Below, in pieces: positions 32,835 through 45,229 of a DNA stretch of 64,000 nucleotides. The notes under the pieces are model-generated. The model was given only the letters and a program-made list of their open reading frames with translations. It was not told where the DNA came from and ran no database searches. Source of the stretch: an uncultured Paracoccus sp. (lineage in GTDB: Bacteria > Pseudomonadota > Alphaproteobacteria > Rhodobacterales > Rhodobacteraceae); the NCBI RefSeq assembly GCF_947496875.1, contig NZ_CANMEH010000001.1:315663-379662 (forward strand), read 5' to 3'. The position numbers and the translations under genes were made by a program. Each line of letters starts with the position of its first letter. The stretch's first letter is position 1.

Positions 32835-33889
32835 GAGGCCTCCGGAATCAGCAGCGAGGCGTCGCCGTAGCTGAAGAACCGATAACCCTGTGCGATCGCG
32901 TGCGCGTAGATGCCGTCGATGCACTCCTTTTCCATCAGGGCGGAAACCAGCATCAGCAGGGTGGATCTGGGCAGGTGGAAATTCGTCATCAGGGCATCCG
33001 TCACCCGGAACCGGTAGCCGGGATAGATGAAGATTTCTGTCATGTCGTCATAGGGGTGGACGATTCCCCGCTCGTCCGCGGCGGTTTCGATCAGCCGCAG
33101 CGCGGTGGTGCCCACCGGAATGACCCGCCGGCCCGCGGCGCGCGCCGCATTGATCGCCGCCGCGGCATCCGCCGTGACCTGGCCTCGTTCCCCGTGCATG
33201 CGATGCGTCGTCACGTCATCCACCTTGACCGGCAGGAAGGTTCCGGCGCCGACATGCAGCGTCACCGTGGTCGTCTCGACACCCCGGTCCTTCAGCCGGT
33301 CCAGCAGCGGCTGGTCGAAATGCAGGCTGGCGGTGGGCGCGGCGACCGCCCCCGACTGCCGTGCCCAGACCGTCTGATAGTCCGTCCGGTCCTGGGCGTC
33401 GGGCGGCCGCATGGCGGCGATGTAGGGGGGCAGCGGCATGGCGCCGACGCGCTCAAGGGCCGTGTCCAGCGCATCCGCACCGACACCGAAACGCAGCGTG
33501 AGGTCGGTCTCGGTCACGCCCGTGACCTCGGCCGACAGCTCCGCGTCGAACCGGATGACCTCTCCGGCGCGCAGCTTTCGCAGGGGTCTGGCAAGTGCCC
33601 GCCACTGCCCGTCCGCCGTGGGCTCCAGCAGCGTGACCTCGACGCGCGCCGTCACCTCGCCCTGCGCCGTGGCGCGGGTGCGGCTGCCGCTCAGCCGGGC
33701 GGGAATCACCCGTGTGTCGTTCAGGACGAGCAGGTCACCAGGGCGCAGATGATCCGGCAGATCGGCAACGCTGGCGTCGGTGATGGCGCGTCCATGTGCG
33801 ACAAGCAGCCGTGCCGCGCTGCGCGGCCGGGCGGGACGCGTCGCGATCAATGCTTCGGGCAGGTGGAAGTCGAAGTCGGACAGCTGCAT
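32828..33889 (-). CDS. queA: S-adenosylmethionine:tRNA ribosyltransferase-isomerase
   Basis: [29 protein letters not shown]...[13 protein letters not shown]...[21 protein letters not shown]...[17 protein letters not shown]. Confidence 0.97.
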   Translation of the reverse strand: MQLSDFDFHLPEALIATRPARPRSAARLLVAHGRAITDASVADLPDHLRPGDLLVLNDTRVIPARLSGSRTRATAQGEVTARVEVTLLEPTADGQWRALARPLRKLRAGEVIRFDAELSAEVTGVTETDLTLRFGVGADALDTALERVGAMPLPPYIAAMRPPDAQDRTDYQTVWARQSGAVAAPTASLHFDQPLLDRLKDRGVETTTVTLHVGAGTFLPVKVDDVTTHRMHGERGQVTADAAAAINAARAAGRRVIPVGTTALRLIETAADERGIVHPYDDMTEIFIYPGYRFRVTDALMTNFHLPRSTLLMLVSALMEKECIDGIYAHAIAQGYRFFSYGDASLLIPEASC

Positions 33890-33969
33890 CCGGGGCTTGT
33901 CGGCGCGCTGCCCGGGCAGGTCAAGCCGGGGGCGGTCACGGCGCCGTGCCCGCCGCGGCTGGGCGACCG

Positions 33970-34656
33970 TCAGCCGACCGGCACGGCCAGCCAGCGATCG
34001 GCCAGCGCCGGCAGTGCCGCGAAATCCGGCAGCAGGTGGTCCGGCTTCAGTCGCTCGATCCCGCTCCCTTCGGGTCCGAAGCCGACAAGGGCCACGCGCA
34101 CGCCCGCAGCGCGCGCGGTCCGCACGTCGGTTTCGGTGTCGCCCACCAGGAAAGATCGTACGATCTGGCCGCCGGCCCGATCCACGGCGGCCCGGTAGGG
34201 TGCCGCATCCGGCTTGCGCACCGGCAACGTGTCGGCCCCGATCATGGCGTGGAACCGGTCGCGCACGTCCAGCGCGCGCAGCAGCCGTTCAGCAAGGTCG
34301 GCGGGCTTGTTGGTGCAGACCGCAAGACGGAACCCGGCCCGCTGCAGCGCGTCCAGCGCCGGCAGCACCCCGTCATACAGGCGTGTGTGGCGCGCGATGT
34401 CGGCCGCATAGAACTCGAGCAGCCGGGGATAATCCGCATCTTCGGCATCCGGCGGCAGGATGGTGTCGGCGGGGATCCGCGCATAGCCCGCCCGCAGCAT
34501 CGCCCGGCCGCCGTGAAAGGCAATCCGCGCGTCGGCGACCGGGTCCAGCAGATCGTCCAGCCCGCGCGAGCGGAAGCAGCCGTTCGCGGCGGCCACCAGG
34601 TCGGCGGCGGTATCGGCCAGGGTGCCGTCCAGATCGAAGACCACCGTTCCCGTCAT
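33970..34656 (-). CDS. gph: phosphoglycolate phosphatase (HAD family)
   Basis: [25 protein letters not shown]...[15 protein letters not shown]...[18 protein letters not shown]. Confidence 0.9.
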   Translation of the reverse strand: MTGTVVFDLDGTLADTAADLVAAANGCFRSRGLDDLLDPVADARIAFHGGRAMLRAGYARIPADTILPPDAEDADYPRLLEFYAADIARHTRLYDGVLPALDALQRAGFRLAVCTNKPADLAERLLRALDVRDRFHAMIGADTLPVRKPDAAPYRAAVDRAGGQIVRSFLVGDTETDVRTARAAGVRVALVGFGPEGSGIERLKPDHLLPDFAALPALADRWLAVPVG

Positions 34657-34697
34657 CAGCCGAAACCTTTCGTCAGAGCTTGTGACCGCTGCAGCCC

Positions 34698-34727
34698 TTG
34701 CCGCGGCCGTCGCGGCGTAGGTAGAAC
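34698..34727 (+). promoter_or_regulatory. candidate glmU promoter TTGCCG-N18-TAGAAC
   Basis: TTGCCG 34698-34703, 18-nt spacer, TAGAAC 34722-34727, 37 nt before the glmU ATG. Confidence 0.35.
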
Positions 34728-34764
34728 GCGCCAGCCGAAACATGAACCGGGAATTGGGGCAGAC

Positions 34765-36108
34765 ATGACGGAAAGCTCGGTCGCATTGATCGTTCTTGCG
34801 GCGGGGCAGGGCAGCCGGATGCTATCGGACCTGCCCAAGGTGCTGCATCGCCTCGGGGGTGTCCCGCTGGTCGGGCATGCGCTGGCGGCGGGCCGCAGCG
34901 TCGATCCCGATCGGGTTGTGGTGGTCGCGGGCCATGGCGCCGAGGCGGTGACGCGGGCCGTTGCGCGGCTCGACCCCGACGCCCGAGTGGCGTTGCAGCC
35001 CGAACAGCTGGGCACCGGCCATGCGGTGGCGCAGGCGCTGCCCTTGCTGGAGGACTTCGACGGCAGGGTGCTGGTGCTTTATGGCGACACGCCGTTCGTT
35101 GCGCCCGAGACGCTTGCGGCGCTGGCGTCCCACCCGGCCGATGTCGTCGTTCTGGGATTCAACGCGGCCGATCCGGGTCGATACGGCCGGCTGGTCGTAC
35201 GGGATGGCGCGCTGGACCGGATCGTCGAGTTCAAGGATGCCGATCCGGCCACCCGGCAGATCACCCTGTGCAATTCCGGCGTGCTGGCAATGGACGCGGC
35301 CCTGCTGCGCGAATTCGTCGGTCGCCTGGGCAACGACAACGCTGCGGGGGAGTACTATCTGACCGACGTTGTCGGGCTGGCCCGGGCCGAGGGCCGCAGT
35401 GCCGCCGTGGTGACGTGCGACGAGGCGGAGACGCTGGGGATCAACACCCGCGCCGAACTGGCTGCGGCCGAGGCGCAGTTCCAGCAGCGCCGGCGTGCCG
35501 AGGCGCTGGAGGACGGCGTCACGATGTCCGATCCCGCAACAGTCTGGTTTGCGCTGGACACGGTGGTAGGGCGCGACGCGGTGATCGGCCAGAACGTGGT
35601 GTTCGGGCCGGGCGTCACCATCGAGAGCGGTGCCGAGATCCTGCCGTTCTGCCACCTGGAAGGCTGCCACGTCTCGTCAGGCGCAACCGTCGGGCCCTTT
35701 GCCCGCCTGCGGCCCGGAGCCGAGCTGGGCGGGGACGTTCATGTCGGCAATTTCGTCGAGATCAAGAACAGCGTGCTCGATGAGGGCGTCAAGGTCGGCC
35801 ACCTCACCTATCTCGGCGATGCATGGGTGGGCGAGCGCGCGAATATCGGGGCGGGCACGGTGACCTGCAACTACGATGGAGTCGGCAAGCACCGGACGGA
35901 AATCGGTCCGGACGCGTTCATCGGATCGGACACGATGCTGGTCGCGCCGGTGCGGATCGGCGCGCGGGCGATGACCGGGTCGGGTTCGGTCATCACCCAG
36001 GACGTGCCTGACGACGCCCTGGGTTTGGGGCGGGCCAGGCAGGTGGTGAAGCCGGGGCTCGCCGCAAGGATCATGCAGGCGCTGCGCGCCGGAAAGGAAA
36101 CGACCTGA
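34765..36108 (+). CDS. glmU: bifunctional UDP-N-acetylglucosamine pyrophosphorylase/glucosamine-1-phosphate N-acetyltransferase
   Basis: VALIVLAAGQGSRMLSDLPKVLHRLGG...VGHLTYLGDAWVGERANIGAGTVTCNYDGVGKHRTEIG. Confidence 0.97.
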   Translation: MTESSVALIVLAAGQGSRMLSDLPKVLHRLGGVPLVGHALAAGRSVDPDRVVVVAGHGAEAVTRAVARLDPDARVALQPEQLGTGHAVAQALPLLEDFDGRVLVLYGDTPFVAPETLAALASHPADVVVLGFNAADPGRYGRLVVRDGALDRIVEFKDADPATRQITLCNSGVLAMDAALLREFVGRLGNDNAAGEYYLTDVVGLARAEGRSAAVVTCDEAETLGINTRAELAAAEAQFQQRRRAEALEDGVTMSDPATVWFALDTVVGRDAVIGQNVVFGPGVTIESGAEILPFCHLEGCHVSSGATVGPFARLRPGAELGGDVHVGNFVEIKNSVLDEGVKVGHLTYLGDAWVGERANIGAGTVTCNYDGVGKHRTEIGPDAFIGSDTMLVAPVRIGARAMTGSGSVITQDVPDDALGLGRARQVVKPGLAARIMQALRAGKETT

Positions 36109-36109
36109 G

Positions 36110-37927
36110 ATGTGCGGTATCGTCGGAATCCTGGGCAGGAACCAGTGCGCCCCGCAACTCGTCGAGGCGCTGAAGCGGATGGAATATCGCGGCTACGACA
36201 GTGCCGGCATCGCGACGGTGGACGACCGGGGCGTGCTCGATCGTCGCCGCGCAGTGGGCAAGCTGGTCAATCTGTCCGACCTGCTGGTCAAGGCGCCGCT
36301 GGAGGGCAAGGCGGGCATCGGCCACACCCGCTGGGCAACGCACGGGGCAGCCACCGAGGGCAATGCCCATCCGCATCGGCACGGCGCCGTCGCGGTGGTC
36401 CATAACGGCATCATCGAGAATTTCCGCGAACTGCGCGCCGAACTGGCGGCGCAGGGGATCGTCGCCCAGTCCGAAACCGACACCGAGACGGTGGCCCTGC
36501 TGACCGGCCACTACATGGACCAGGGGATGAACCCGGTGCAGGCGGTGCGGGCGACGCTAGCCCGGCTGCGCGGCGCCTTTGCGCTGGCCTTCCTGTTCGA
36601 GGGCGAGGGCGACCTGATGATCGGGGCGCGCAAGGGATCGCCCTTGGCGGTCGGGCAAGGCGACGGCGAGATGTATCTGGGATCGGATGCGATCGCCCTG
36701 GCGCCGTTCACGGACCGGATCACCTATCTGGAGGACGGCGACCACGTCGTGCTGAGCCGCGCGACCGCGCAGATCTTTGACAGCGAAGGTCGGCAGGTGA
36801 ACCGCGGCGCGGCGCGGATCGACATTGGCGCGACCGCCATCGACAAGGCCGGCTACCGCCACTTCATGGCCAAGGAGATCGCCGAGCAGCCGGGCGTGCT
36901 GGGCGATGCGCTGAGCCACTACGTGAAGGATGGCCGGATCGTGCTGCCCGACGCGATCGATTTCAGCCGGGTCGATCGGCTGACGATGATCGGGTGCGGC
37001 ACGGCGTTCTATGCCGCCTCGGTGGCGAAGTACTGGTTCGAGCAGTTGGCCGGGTTGCCCTGCGATGTCGATGTCGCGTCCGAGTTCCGCTATCGCGAGC
37101 CGCCGCTGTCGCCGTCCAGCTGGACGATCTGCGTCAGCCAGTCGGGCGAGACCGCGGATACGCTGGCGGCGCTGCACTATTGCCGCGGCAAGGTCGCGCA
37201 GACCGTGGCTGTGGTGAATGTCGGCACATCGGCGATCGCGCGGGATTCGGACATCGCGCTGCCGATCCTTGCAGGGGTCGAGGTCGGGGTTGCCTCCACC
37301 AAGGCCTTTACCTGCCAGCTGGCGGTGCTCGCGGTCCTCGCGCTGAAGGCCGCGGCGGACCGGGGCCGGCTGGATCCGGCGGCGTTGCAGGGCCACCTGG
37401 ACGACCTGCTCGCCGTGCCGGCGCTGGTCAGCCAGGCCGTGACGGCAGGCGAGGATTGCCGCAGCCTGGCGGACTGGTTGTCCGAGGCGCAGGACGTGCT
37501 GTTCCTGGGGCGCGGCGCCCTCTATCCCATCGCGCTGGAAGGCGCGCTGAAGCTCAAGGAAATCAGTTATATCCACGCAGAAGGCTATGCCTCGGGCGAG
37601 CTCAAGCATGGCCCGATCGCGCTGATCGATCGCAATGTCCCCGTCGTGGTGCTGGCGCCCAGCGATCCCTTGTTCGAGAAGACGGTGTCGAACATGCAGG
37701 AGGTGATGGCCCGTCACGGGCAGGTCTTGCTGGTGTCCGACGCGCAAGGGATCGAGGTGGCCGCAGAGGGGACGCATGCAACGCTGACGATGCCGTCGGG
37801 CGGCGGGGTGTTTGCGCCGATCGTCTATGCGGTGCCGATGCAGTTTCTGGCTTATCACACCGCCGTCGCCAAGGGCACCGATGTCGATCAGCCCCGCAAC
37901 CTGGCGAAGTCGGTCACGGTCGAATAG
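36110..37927 (+). CDS. glmS: glutamine--fructose-6-phosphate aminotransferase (isomerizing)
   Basis: MCGIVGILGRNQCAPQLVEALKRMEYRGYDSAGIA...ends DVDQPRNLAKSVTVE. Confidence 0.98.
   Translation: MCGIVGILGRNQCAPQLVEALKRMEYRGYDSAGIATVDDRGVLDRRRAVGKLVNLSDLLVKAPLEGKAGIGHTRWATHGAATEGNAHPHRHGAVAVVHNGIIENFRELRAELAAQGIVAQSETDTETVALLTGHYMDQGMNPVQAVRATLARLRGAFALAFLFEGEGDLMIGARKGSPLAVGQGDGEMYLGSDAIALAPFTDRITYLEDGDHVVLSRATAQIFDSEGRQVNRGAARIDIGATAIDKAGYRHFMAKEIAEQPGVLGDALSHYVKDGRIVLPDAIDFSRVDRLTMIGCGTAFYAASVAKYWFEQLAGLPCDVDVASEFRYREPPLSPSSWTICVSQSGETADTLAALHYCRGKVAQTVAVVNVGTSAIARDSDIALPILAGVEVGVASTKAFTCQLAVLAVLALKAAADRGRLDPAALQGHLDDLLAVPALVSQAVTAGEDCRSLADWLSEAQDVLFLGRGALYPIALEGALKLKEISYIHAEGYASGELKHGPIALIDRNVPVVVLAPSDPLFEKTVSNMQEVMARHGQVLLVSDAQGIEVAAEGTHATLTMPSGGGVFAPIVYAVPMQFLAYHTAVAKGTDVDQPRNLAKSVTVE
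37892..37927 (+). other. glmS 3' end matching the canonical TnsD/attTn7 recognition segment; no Tn7-like element seen downstream
   Basis: Sequence ccccgcaacctggcgaagtcggtcacggtcgaatag encodes PRNLAKSVTVE*, followed directly by a PAP2 gene. Confidence 0.6.
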
Positions 37928-38031
37928 GCGCTGGCGCACCCTGCCTTTCCGAACTGCCGGGTGGCCGGTTCGACGCTGGTGAGGCTGCTCCACGCCCGGC
38001 AACTTACCCGCGCCGCTTGCGTTGACCCGGC

Positions 38032-38610
38032 ATGGACCAGAACATCATCGAAGACATCCACGACGCGGACGTGGCCATCGCCGTCCAGGCCGGCCGGTAT
38101 CGCGACAATCCGGCGGTGGAGGCGGCCGGCGAGGCCAGCGAGATCGCCGACCAGCCGCCCGCCTTCACCCTTGCCGCAGCCGCGGTCGCGCTCGGCCTTG
38201 CAACGGGTCGTCCGCGGCTGATCGAGGGCGGCGCGCGGACGCTCGCGGCGCTGTTCGTGGCCACGCGGATCAAGTCGGCGATCAAGTCCCGCGTGGTGCG
38301 GACCCGCCCGTACAAGCTGCTGGATGAGGGGGAGTACGAGACAGGGCTGAGCGGACCCGACGAACGCGACTACAACTCGTTCCCTTCGGGACACACGGCC
38401 GATGCCGTGGCCGCGGCGCGCGCGGTGTCACGGGTTGCGCCGGACCTGGCAGTTCCGCTGTACTTGGGCGCGGCGGCGATCGGGGCGATCCAGATCCCGC
38501 GGGCCACCCATCACCTTGCCGACGTGGTCGCCGGCGCCGCCGTCGGCCTTGTCGCCGAGGCGCTGGTGGACGGCGGCGTCCGCCTGGTGAAACGCGGGCT
38601 GAACGACTGA
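38032..38610 (+). CDS. PAP2-superfamily phosphatase
   Basis: KSRVVRTRPYKLL...NSFPSGHTADAVAAARAVS...RATHHLADVVAGAAVG: PAP2 motif set. Confidence 0.85.
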   Translation: MDQNIIEDIHDADVAIAVQAGRYRDNPAVEAAGEASEIADQPPAFTLAAAAVALGLATGRPRLIEGGARTLAALFVATRIKSAIKSRVVRTRPYKLLDEGEYETGLSGPDERDYNSFPSGHTADAVAAARAVSRVAPDLAVPLYLGAAAIGAIQIPRATHHLADVVAGAAVGLVAEALVDGGVRLVKRGLND

Positions 38611-38664
38611 ACCGGGGTCTGTTACCCGGTCCGTATCGGTCCAGCCGTCAGGTCAGCCACGGCG

Positions 38665-39201
38665 TCAGGCGCCCCAGACCTCGATCTCGGGCAGGTCGGT
38701 CAGGCTGGCGCCGATCATCTGCAGGGCCGGCAGGGAGACCTGGCTGCCGGCCGTTGGCGGCCCGTCCAGCGGGATCAGGTCGACATTGGCGGACTTGCCG
38801 GTGGCCGGGTTGACGATCCGTCCCTTGCCGGGCGCGCGAACCAGCGGCGTCTTGATCCAGAACCCGCTTTGCGCGGCGTCGCCCAGCGAGGCGATCGTGG
38901 TTCCCAGCTTCTGACCCGACCCGCCGGCGCTGGCGGCCTGCGCCTTCTCGGCGGCCGTGGTGGTATCCAGCTGTGCCACGGTCCTCGCTGCGGGCTGCGG
39001 CAGGCTGCCGGATTGCGGCGGCGTGGCGATCAGCACGGCATCGCCGTCCGCGGTCGGTGCGGCGACGATGGTGGTGCCTTCGCTGGTCGTCACCTGGCTG
39101 ACGACGGGGCGCGGCGCCGGGGTGGTGGGGGATGATCCCAGCTGGTCGCAGGCGGCGATCGCCATCACGGGCAGGATCAGGCTCAGTCGAAGGAACGTCA
39201 T
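38665..39201 (-). CDS. putative lipoprotein of unknown function
   Basis: MTFLRLSLILPVMAIAACDQLGSS lipobox-like; ends LPEIEVWGA; nested in an inflated 560-aa ORF. Confidence 0.65.
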   Translation of the reverse strand: MTFLRLSLILPVMAIAACDQLGSSPTTPAPRPVVSQVTTSEGTTIVAAPTADGDAVLIATPPQSGSLPQPAARTVAQLDTTTAAEKAQAASAGGSGQKLGTTIASLGDAAQSGFWIKTPLVRAPGKGRIVNPATGKSANVDLIPLDGPPTAGSQVSLPALQMIGASLTDLPEIEVWGA

Positions 39202-39330
39202 GGCGAGGCCTCTTGCTAGCTGTCCAGCAGGCTTGCCACGCGCCCGGCCCCCCGTCCATCCGTCCCCGCATGCCGGCGCGCGCGTCAGGCGACGCTTGTG
39301 CCGATCAGGCCACGCCCCTATCTTGCCCGG

Positions 39331-40359
39331 ATGAACGCGCCCACGCCCCAGATTGCCCCGCGCGCCACCCCGTTGATCGATCCGTTCGCTCGGCCGATCA
39401 CCTATCTGCGGGTTTCCGTCACCGATCGCTGCGATTTTCGCTGCACCTACTGCATGGCCGAGCACATGCAGTTCCTGCCGAAAGCCGAGCTGCTGACGCT
39501 GGAGGAGCTGGAGCGGCTCTGTGGTGCCTTTGTCGATCTGGGCGTCCGCAAGCTGCGCATCACCGGTGGCGAGCCGCTGGTGCGCCGGAACATCATGTCG
39601 TTCTTCGAGGTGATGTCTCGCCGGCTGGGACAGGGTCTGGACGAACTGACGCTGACCACCAACGGTAGCCAGCTTGGCCGCTTTGCCCGGCAACTGGCGG
39701 ATTATGGGGTGCGCCGGGTCAACGTGTCGCTGGACACGCTGGACCACGACAAGTTCGCGGCGATCACCCGCTGGGGGCGGCTGCCGCAGGTCCTGGACGG
39801 CATCGCGGCAGCCAAGGCTGCCGGGCTGCGCGTCAAGATCAACACCGTGGCGCTGAAGGGTTTCAACGAGGATGAGCTGTTCTCGCTGCTCGACTGGTGT
39901 GCGGGCGAGGGTCACGACCTGACCTTTATCGAGGTCATGCCGATGGGCGATATCGGGGGCGAGGATCGGCTGGACCAGTACTGGCCGCTGTCCGATTTGC
40001 GGGCACGGCTTGCCGAGCGCTTCACCCTGACCCCGCTGGCCGAACGGACCGGGGGGCCGGCCCGCTATGTGCGGCTCGAGGAAACCGGGCAGAAGATCGG
40101 CTTCATCACCCCGCTGACCCACAATTTCTGTGAAAGCTGCAACCGCGTGCGCGTCACCTGTACCGGCGAACTGTTCATGTGCCTGGGGCAGGAGGATCGC
40201 GCCGACCTGCGCTCCCCCCTGCGCGACAGCCCCGGTGACGAGCGGCTCAAGGATGCCATTCGGGCGGCGATCGCCCGCAAGCCCAAGGGCCACGATTTCG
40301 ATTACTCCCGCGGCGTGGGCGGAAAGATGGCCCGGCACATGAGTCACACCGGCGGCTGA
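39331..40359 (+). CDS. moaA: GTP 3',8-cyclase (molybdenum cofactor biosynthesis)
   Basis: [26 protein letters not shown]...[12 protein letters not shown]...[22 protein letters not shown]. Confidence 0.97.
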   Translation: MNAPTPQIAPRATPLIDPFARPITYLRVSVTDRCDFRCTYCMAEHMQFLPKAELLTLEELERLCGAFVDLGVRKLRITGGEPLVRRNIMSFFEVMSRRLGQGLDELTLTTNGSQLGRFARQLADYGVRRVNVSLDTLDHDKFAAITRWGRLPQVLDGIAAAKAAGLRVKINTVALKGFNEDELFSLLDWCAGEGHDLTFIEVMPMGDIGGEDRLDQYWPLSDLRARLAERFTLTPLAERTGGPARYVRLEETGQKIGFITPLTHNFCESCNRVRVTCTGELFMCLGQEDRADLRSPLRDSPGDERLKDAIRAAIARKPKGHDFDYSRGVGGKMARHMSHTGG

Positions 40360-40436
40360 GCCGTTACGGACCGGGCTTGGCGGGCTCGGGTATCGCCACC
40401 ATTCCGCTTTGCCCCGCGACGGAACCCATCTCCGCA

Positions 40437-40451
40437 GTTCCAGCTTTGTTC
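40437..40451 (+). promoter_or_regulatory. SOS (LexA) box GTTC-N7-GTTC upstream of uvrA
   Basis: GTTC CAGCTTT GTTC, exact match to the alphaproteobacterial SOS consensus. Confidence 0.85.
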
Positions 40452-40462
40452 CGAACGGGCAG

Positions 40463-40490
40463 TTGTCTTTCCGCGCCCCATGCCTATCTG
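40463..40490 (+). promoter_or_regulatory. candidate uvrA promoter TTGTCT-N16-TATCTG
   Basis: TTGTCT 40463-40468, TATCTG 40485-40490, 27 nt before the uvrA ATG. Confidence 0.4.
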
Positions 40491-40517
40491 ATGCGCTTGT
40501 CCCGAAAAGGCCGGCCC

Positions 40518-43427
40518 ATGGAACAGAAGTTCATCGAGATCCGCGGCGCGCGTGAACACAACCTCAAGGGCGTGGACCTGGACATCCCCCGCGATCGGCT
40601 GGTGGTGATCACCGGCCTGTCCGGATCGGGCAAGTCCAGCCTCGCCTTCGACACCATCTATGCCGAGGGCCAGCGCCGCTATGTCGAAAGCCTGTCGGCC
40701 TATGCCCGGCAGTTCCTGGACATGATGGGCAAGCCGGACGTCGACCACATCAGCGGCCTGTCGCCGGCGATCTCGATCGAGCAGAAGACCACCTCGAAGA
40801 ACCCGCGCTCGACGGTCGGCACCGTCACCGAGATCTACGACTATCTGCGGCTGCTGTTTGCGCGCGCCGGCACGCCCTATTCGCCGGCGACCGGATTGCC
40901 GATCGAGGCGCAGCAGGTGCAGGACATGGTCGACCGGGTGATGGCCCTGCCCGAGGGGACCCGCGCCTATCTGCTGGCCCCGATCGTACGCGACCGCAAG
41001 GGCGCCTATGAAAAGGAGCTGCTGGACCTGCGCAAGCGCGGCTTTCAGCGGGTCAAGATCGATGGCGCGTTCCACGAACTGGACAGCCCGCCCGCGCTGG
41101 ACAAGAAGTTCCGGCACGACATCGACGTGGTGGTCGATCGGATCGTCGTGCGCGAGGGGCTGGAGACCCGGCTTGCCGACAGCTTGCGCACCGCGCTGGA
41201 CCTGGCCGACGGGATCGCGGTGCTTGAAACGGCGCCCGCCGAAGGGGAGCCCGAGCGGATCACCTTCAGCGAGAATTTTGCCTGTCCGGTCAGCGGCTTC
41301 ACCCTGCCCGAGATCGAACCACGGCTGTTTTCGTTCAACGCCCCGATGGGCGCCTGCCCGGCCTGCGACGGGCTGGGGATGGAGCTGTTCTTCGACGAGC
41401 GGCTGGTCGTGCCGGACACCGGGCTGTCGCTCGCCCAAGGGGCGCTGGCACCCTGGGCCAAGTCCAAGTCGGCCTATCTGACCCAGACAGTGAACGCGCT
41501 GGCCACCCATTACGGGTTCGACCGCCGCACCCCGTGGCGCGACCTGCCCGAACAGGTGCAGCAGGTGTTCCTGCACGGGTCCGGGACGGACGAGATCCGC
41601 TTCCGCTTCGACGATGCCGGCCGCATCTACGAGGTGACGCGCAGCTTCGAGGGCGTGATCCCGAACCTCCAGCGCCGGCTGCGCGAAACCGACAGTACAT
41701 GGCTGCGCGAGGAGTTCGAGCGCTACCAGAACAACCGTCCCTGCCATGTCTGCGACGGGTATCGCCTGAAACCCGAGGCTCTGGCCGTGAAGGTCGGGAC
41801 GCGCCATATCGGCGAGGTTGTCGCCCTGTCGATCCACGAGGCGCTGGCCTGGGTGAACGAGGCACCGGCGCAGCTGTCACGACAGAAGTCCGAGATCGCG
41901 GCCCCGATCCTCAAGGAGATCCGCGAGCGGCTGGGCTTCCTGGTCAATGTCGGGCTCGACTATCTGACGCTGAGCCGGGCGGCCGGCACGCTGTCCGGGG
42001 GGGAAAGCCAGCGGATCCGCCTCGCCAGCCAGATCGGCAGCGGCCTGACCGGGGTGCTCTACGTGCTGGACGAACCGTCGATCGGGCTGCACCAGCGCGA
42101 CAACGACCGCCTGCTGGAAACGCTGAAGGGGCTGCGCGACGCCGGCAACAGCGTCATCGTGGTGGAGCATGACGAAGATGCCATCCGCCACGCCGACTAC
42201 GTCTTCGACATGGGGCCTGGGGCGGGCGTGCATGGGGGCACGGTGGTCAGTCAGGGAACCCCCGACCAGATCGCGGCCGACCCGGCCAGCCTGACCGGCC
42301 AGTATCTGTCCGGCGCCCGCGAGATCCCGGTGCCGCGGGAACGACGGACCGGCAAGGGCAAGCTGGTCACCGTCGAGGGGGCGACCGGCAACAACCTGAA
42401 GGACGTGACCGTCGGTTTTCCGCTGGGAAAGTTCGTTTGCATCACCGGCGTATCGGGCGGTGGCAAGTCGACGCTGACGATCGAGACGCTGTTCAAGACG
42501 GCATCGATGCGGCTGAACGGCGCCCGCCAGACGCCCGCCCCTGCGCGGGCGATCAAGGGGCTGGAGCATCTCGACAAGGTCATCGACATCGACCAGCGTC
42601 CGATCGGCCGGACGCCCCGGTCGAATCCGGCCACCTATACCGGCGCCTATACCCATATCCGCGACTGGTTCGCCGGCCTGCCCGAATCCAAGGCGCGCGG
42701 CTACAAGCCGGGCCGGTTCAGCTTCAACGTCAAGGGCGGCCGTTGCGAGGCCTGCCAGGGCGACGGCGTCATCAAGATCGAGATGCACTTCCTGCCCGAC
42801 GTCTATGTCACCTGCGAGACCTGCAAGGGGCAACGCTACAACCGCGAGACGCTGGAGGTCGAGTTCAAGGGCAAGTCCATCGCCGACGTCCTGGACATGA
42901 CCATCGAGGAGGGGCAGGCGTTCTTCAAGGCGGTGCCGTCGATCCGGTCCAAGATGGACGCGCTGATGCAGGTGGGGCTGGGCTACGTGAAGGTCGGCCA
43001 GCAGGCCACCACCCTGTCGGGCGGCGAGGCGCAGCGGGTCAAGCTGGCCAAGGAACTGTCCCGCGCCTCGACCGGCAAGACGCTGTACATCCTCGACGAA
43101 CCGACGACGGGCCTGCATTTCGACGATACGCGAAAGCTGCTCGAAGTCCTGCATTCGCTGGTCGATCAGGGCAACACGGTCGTCGTGATCGAACACAATC
43201 TCGACGTGATCAAGACCGCCGACTGGATCATCGACATCGGCCCCGAGGGCGGTGACGGCGGTGGCGTGATCGTCGCCGAGGGAACGCCGGAGGAGATCGC
43301 GGCTGTCCCGGAAAGCCACACCGGGCGTTACCTTGCCCCTCTGCTGGCGGAGGCCGAGCGCCGGCACGGGCCGGTCGCTGTCCCGCAGCCGAACCGCAAG
43401 CCGCGCCGGAAGATCGCGGCAGAGTGA
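40518..43427 (+). CDS. uvrA: excinuclease ABC subunit UvrA
   Basis: [67 protein letters not shown]. Confidence 0.98.
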   Translation: MEQKFIEIRGAREHNLKGVDLDIPRDRLVVITGLSGSGKSSLAFDTIYAEGQRRYVESLSAYARQFLDMMGKPDVDHISGLSPAISIEQKTTSKNPRSTVGTVTEIYDYLRLLFARAGTPYSPATGLPIEAQQVQDMVDRVMALPEGTRAYLLAPIVRDRKGAYEKELLDLRKRGFQRVKIDGAFHELDSPPALDKKFRHDIDVVVDRIVVREGLETRLADSLRTALDLADGIAVLETAPAEGEPERITFSENFACPVSGFTLPEIEPRLFSFNAPMGACPACDGLGMELFFDERLVVPDTGLSLAQGALAPWAKSKSAYLTQTVNALATHYGFDRRTPWRDLPEQVQQVFLHGSGTDEIRFRFDDAGRIYEVTRSFEGVIPNLQRRLRETDSTWLREEFERYQNNRPCHVCDGYRLKPEALAVKVGTRHIGEVVALSIHEALAWVNEAPAQLSRQKSEIAAPILKEIRERLGFLVNVGLDYLTLSRAAGTLSGGESQRIRLASQIGSGLTGVLYVLDEPSIGLHQRDNDRLLETLKGLRDAGNSVIVVEHDEDAIRHADYVFDMGPGAGVHGGTVVSQGTPDQIAADPASLTGQYLSGAREIPVPRERRTGKGKLVTVEGATGNNLKDVTVGFPLGKFVCITGVSGGGKSTLTIETLFKTASMRLNGARQTPAPARAIKGLEHLDKVIDIDQRPIGRTPRSNPATYTGAYTHIRDWFAGLPESKARGYKPGRFSFNVKGGRCEACQGDGVIKIEMHFLPDVYVTCETCKGQRYNRETLEVEFKGKSIADVLDMTIEEGQAFFKAVPSIRSKMDALMQVGLGYVKVGQQATTLSGGEAQRVKLAKELSRASTGKTLYILDEPTTGLHFDDTRKLLEVLHSLVDQGNTVVVIEHNLDVIKTADWIIDIGPEGGDGGGVIVAEGTPEEIAAVPESHTGRYLAPLLAEAERRHGPVAVPQPNRKPRRKIAAE

Positions 43428-43435
43428 GGCAATCG

Positions 43436-43455
43436 GGACCGCGGTGCAGCGGTCC
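43436..43455 (+). terminator. hairpin downstream of uvrA (no U-tract), possible terminator
   Basis: GGACCGC-GGTGCA-GCGGTCC: perfect 7-bp stem, 6-nt loop, 9 nt after the uvrA stop. Confidence 0.4.
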
Positions 43456-43505
43456 TGATCGCATGCGACATAAGGTGACATCGCGGGGTGCCGGGCCGGC
43501 TCTCA

Positions 43506-45228
<1,723 letters not shown>

Positions 45229-45229
<1 letters not shown>

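Noticed and set aside
37928-38031. tRNA-like GGTTCGA segment and CCA downstream of glmS
   Set aside because: Tried to fold as a tRNA on both strands; no acceptor/anticodon pairing, so not called
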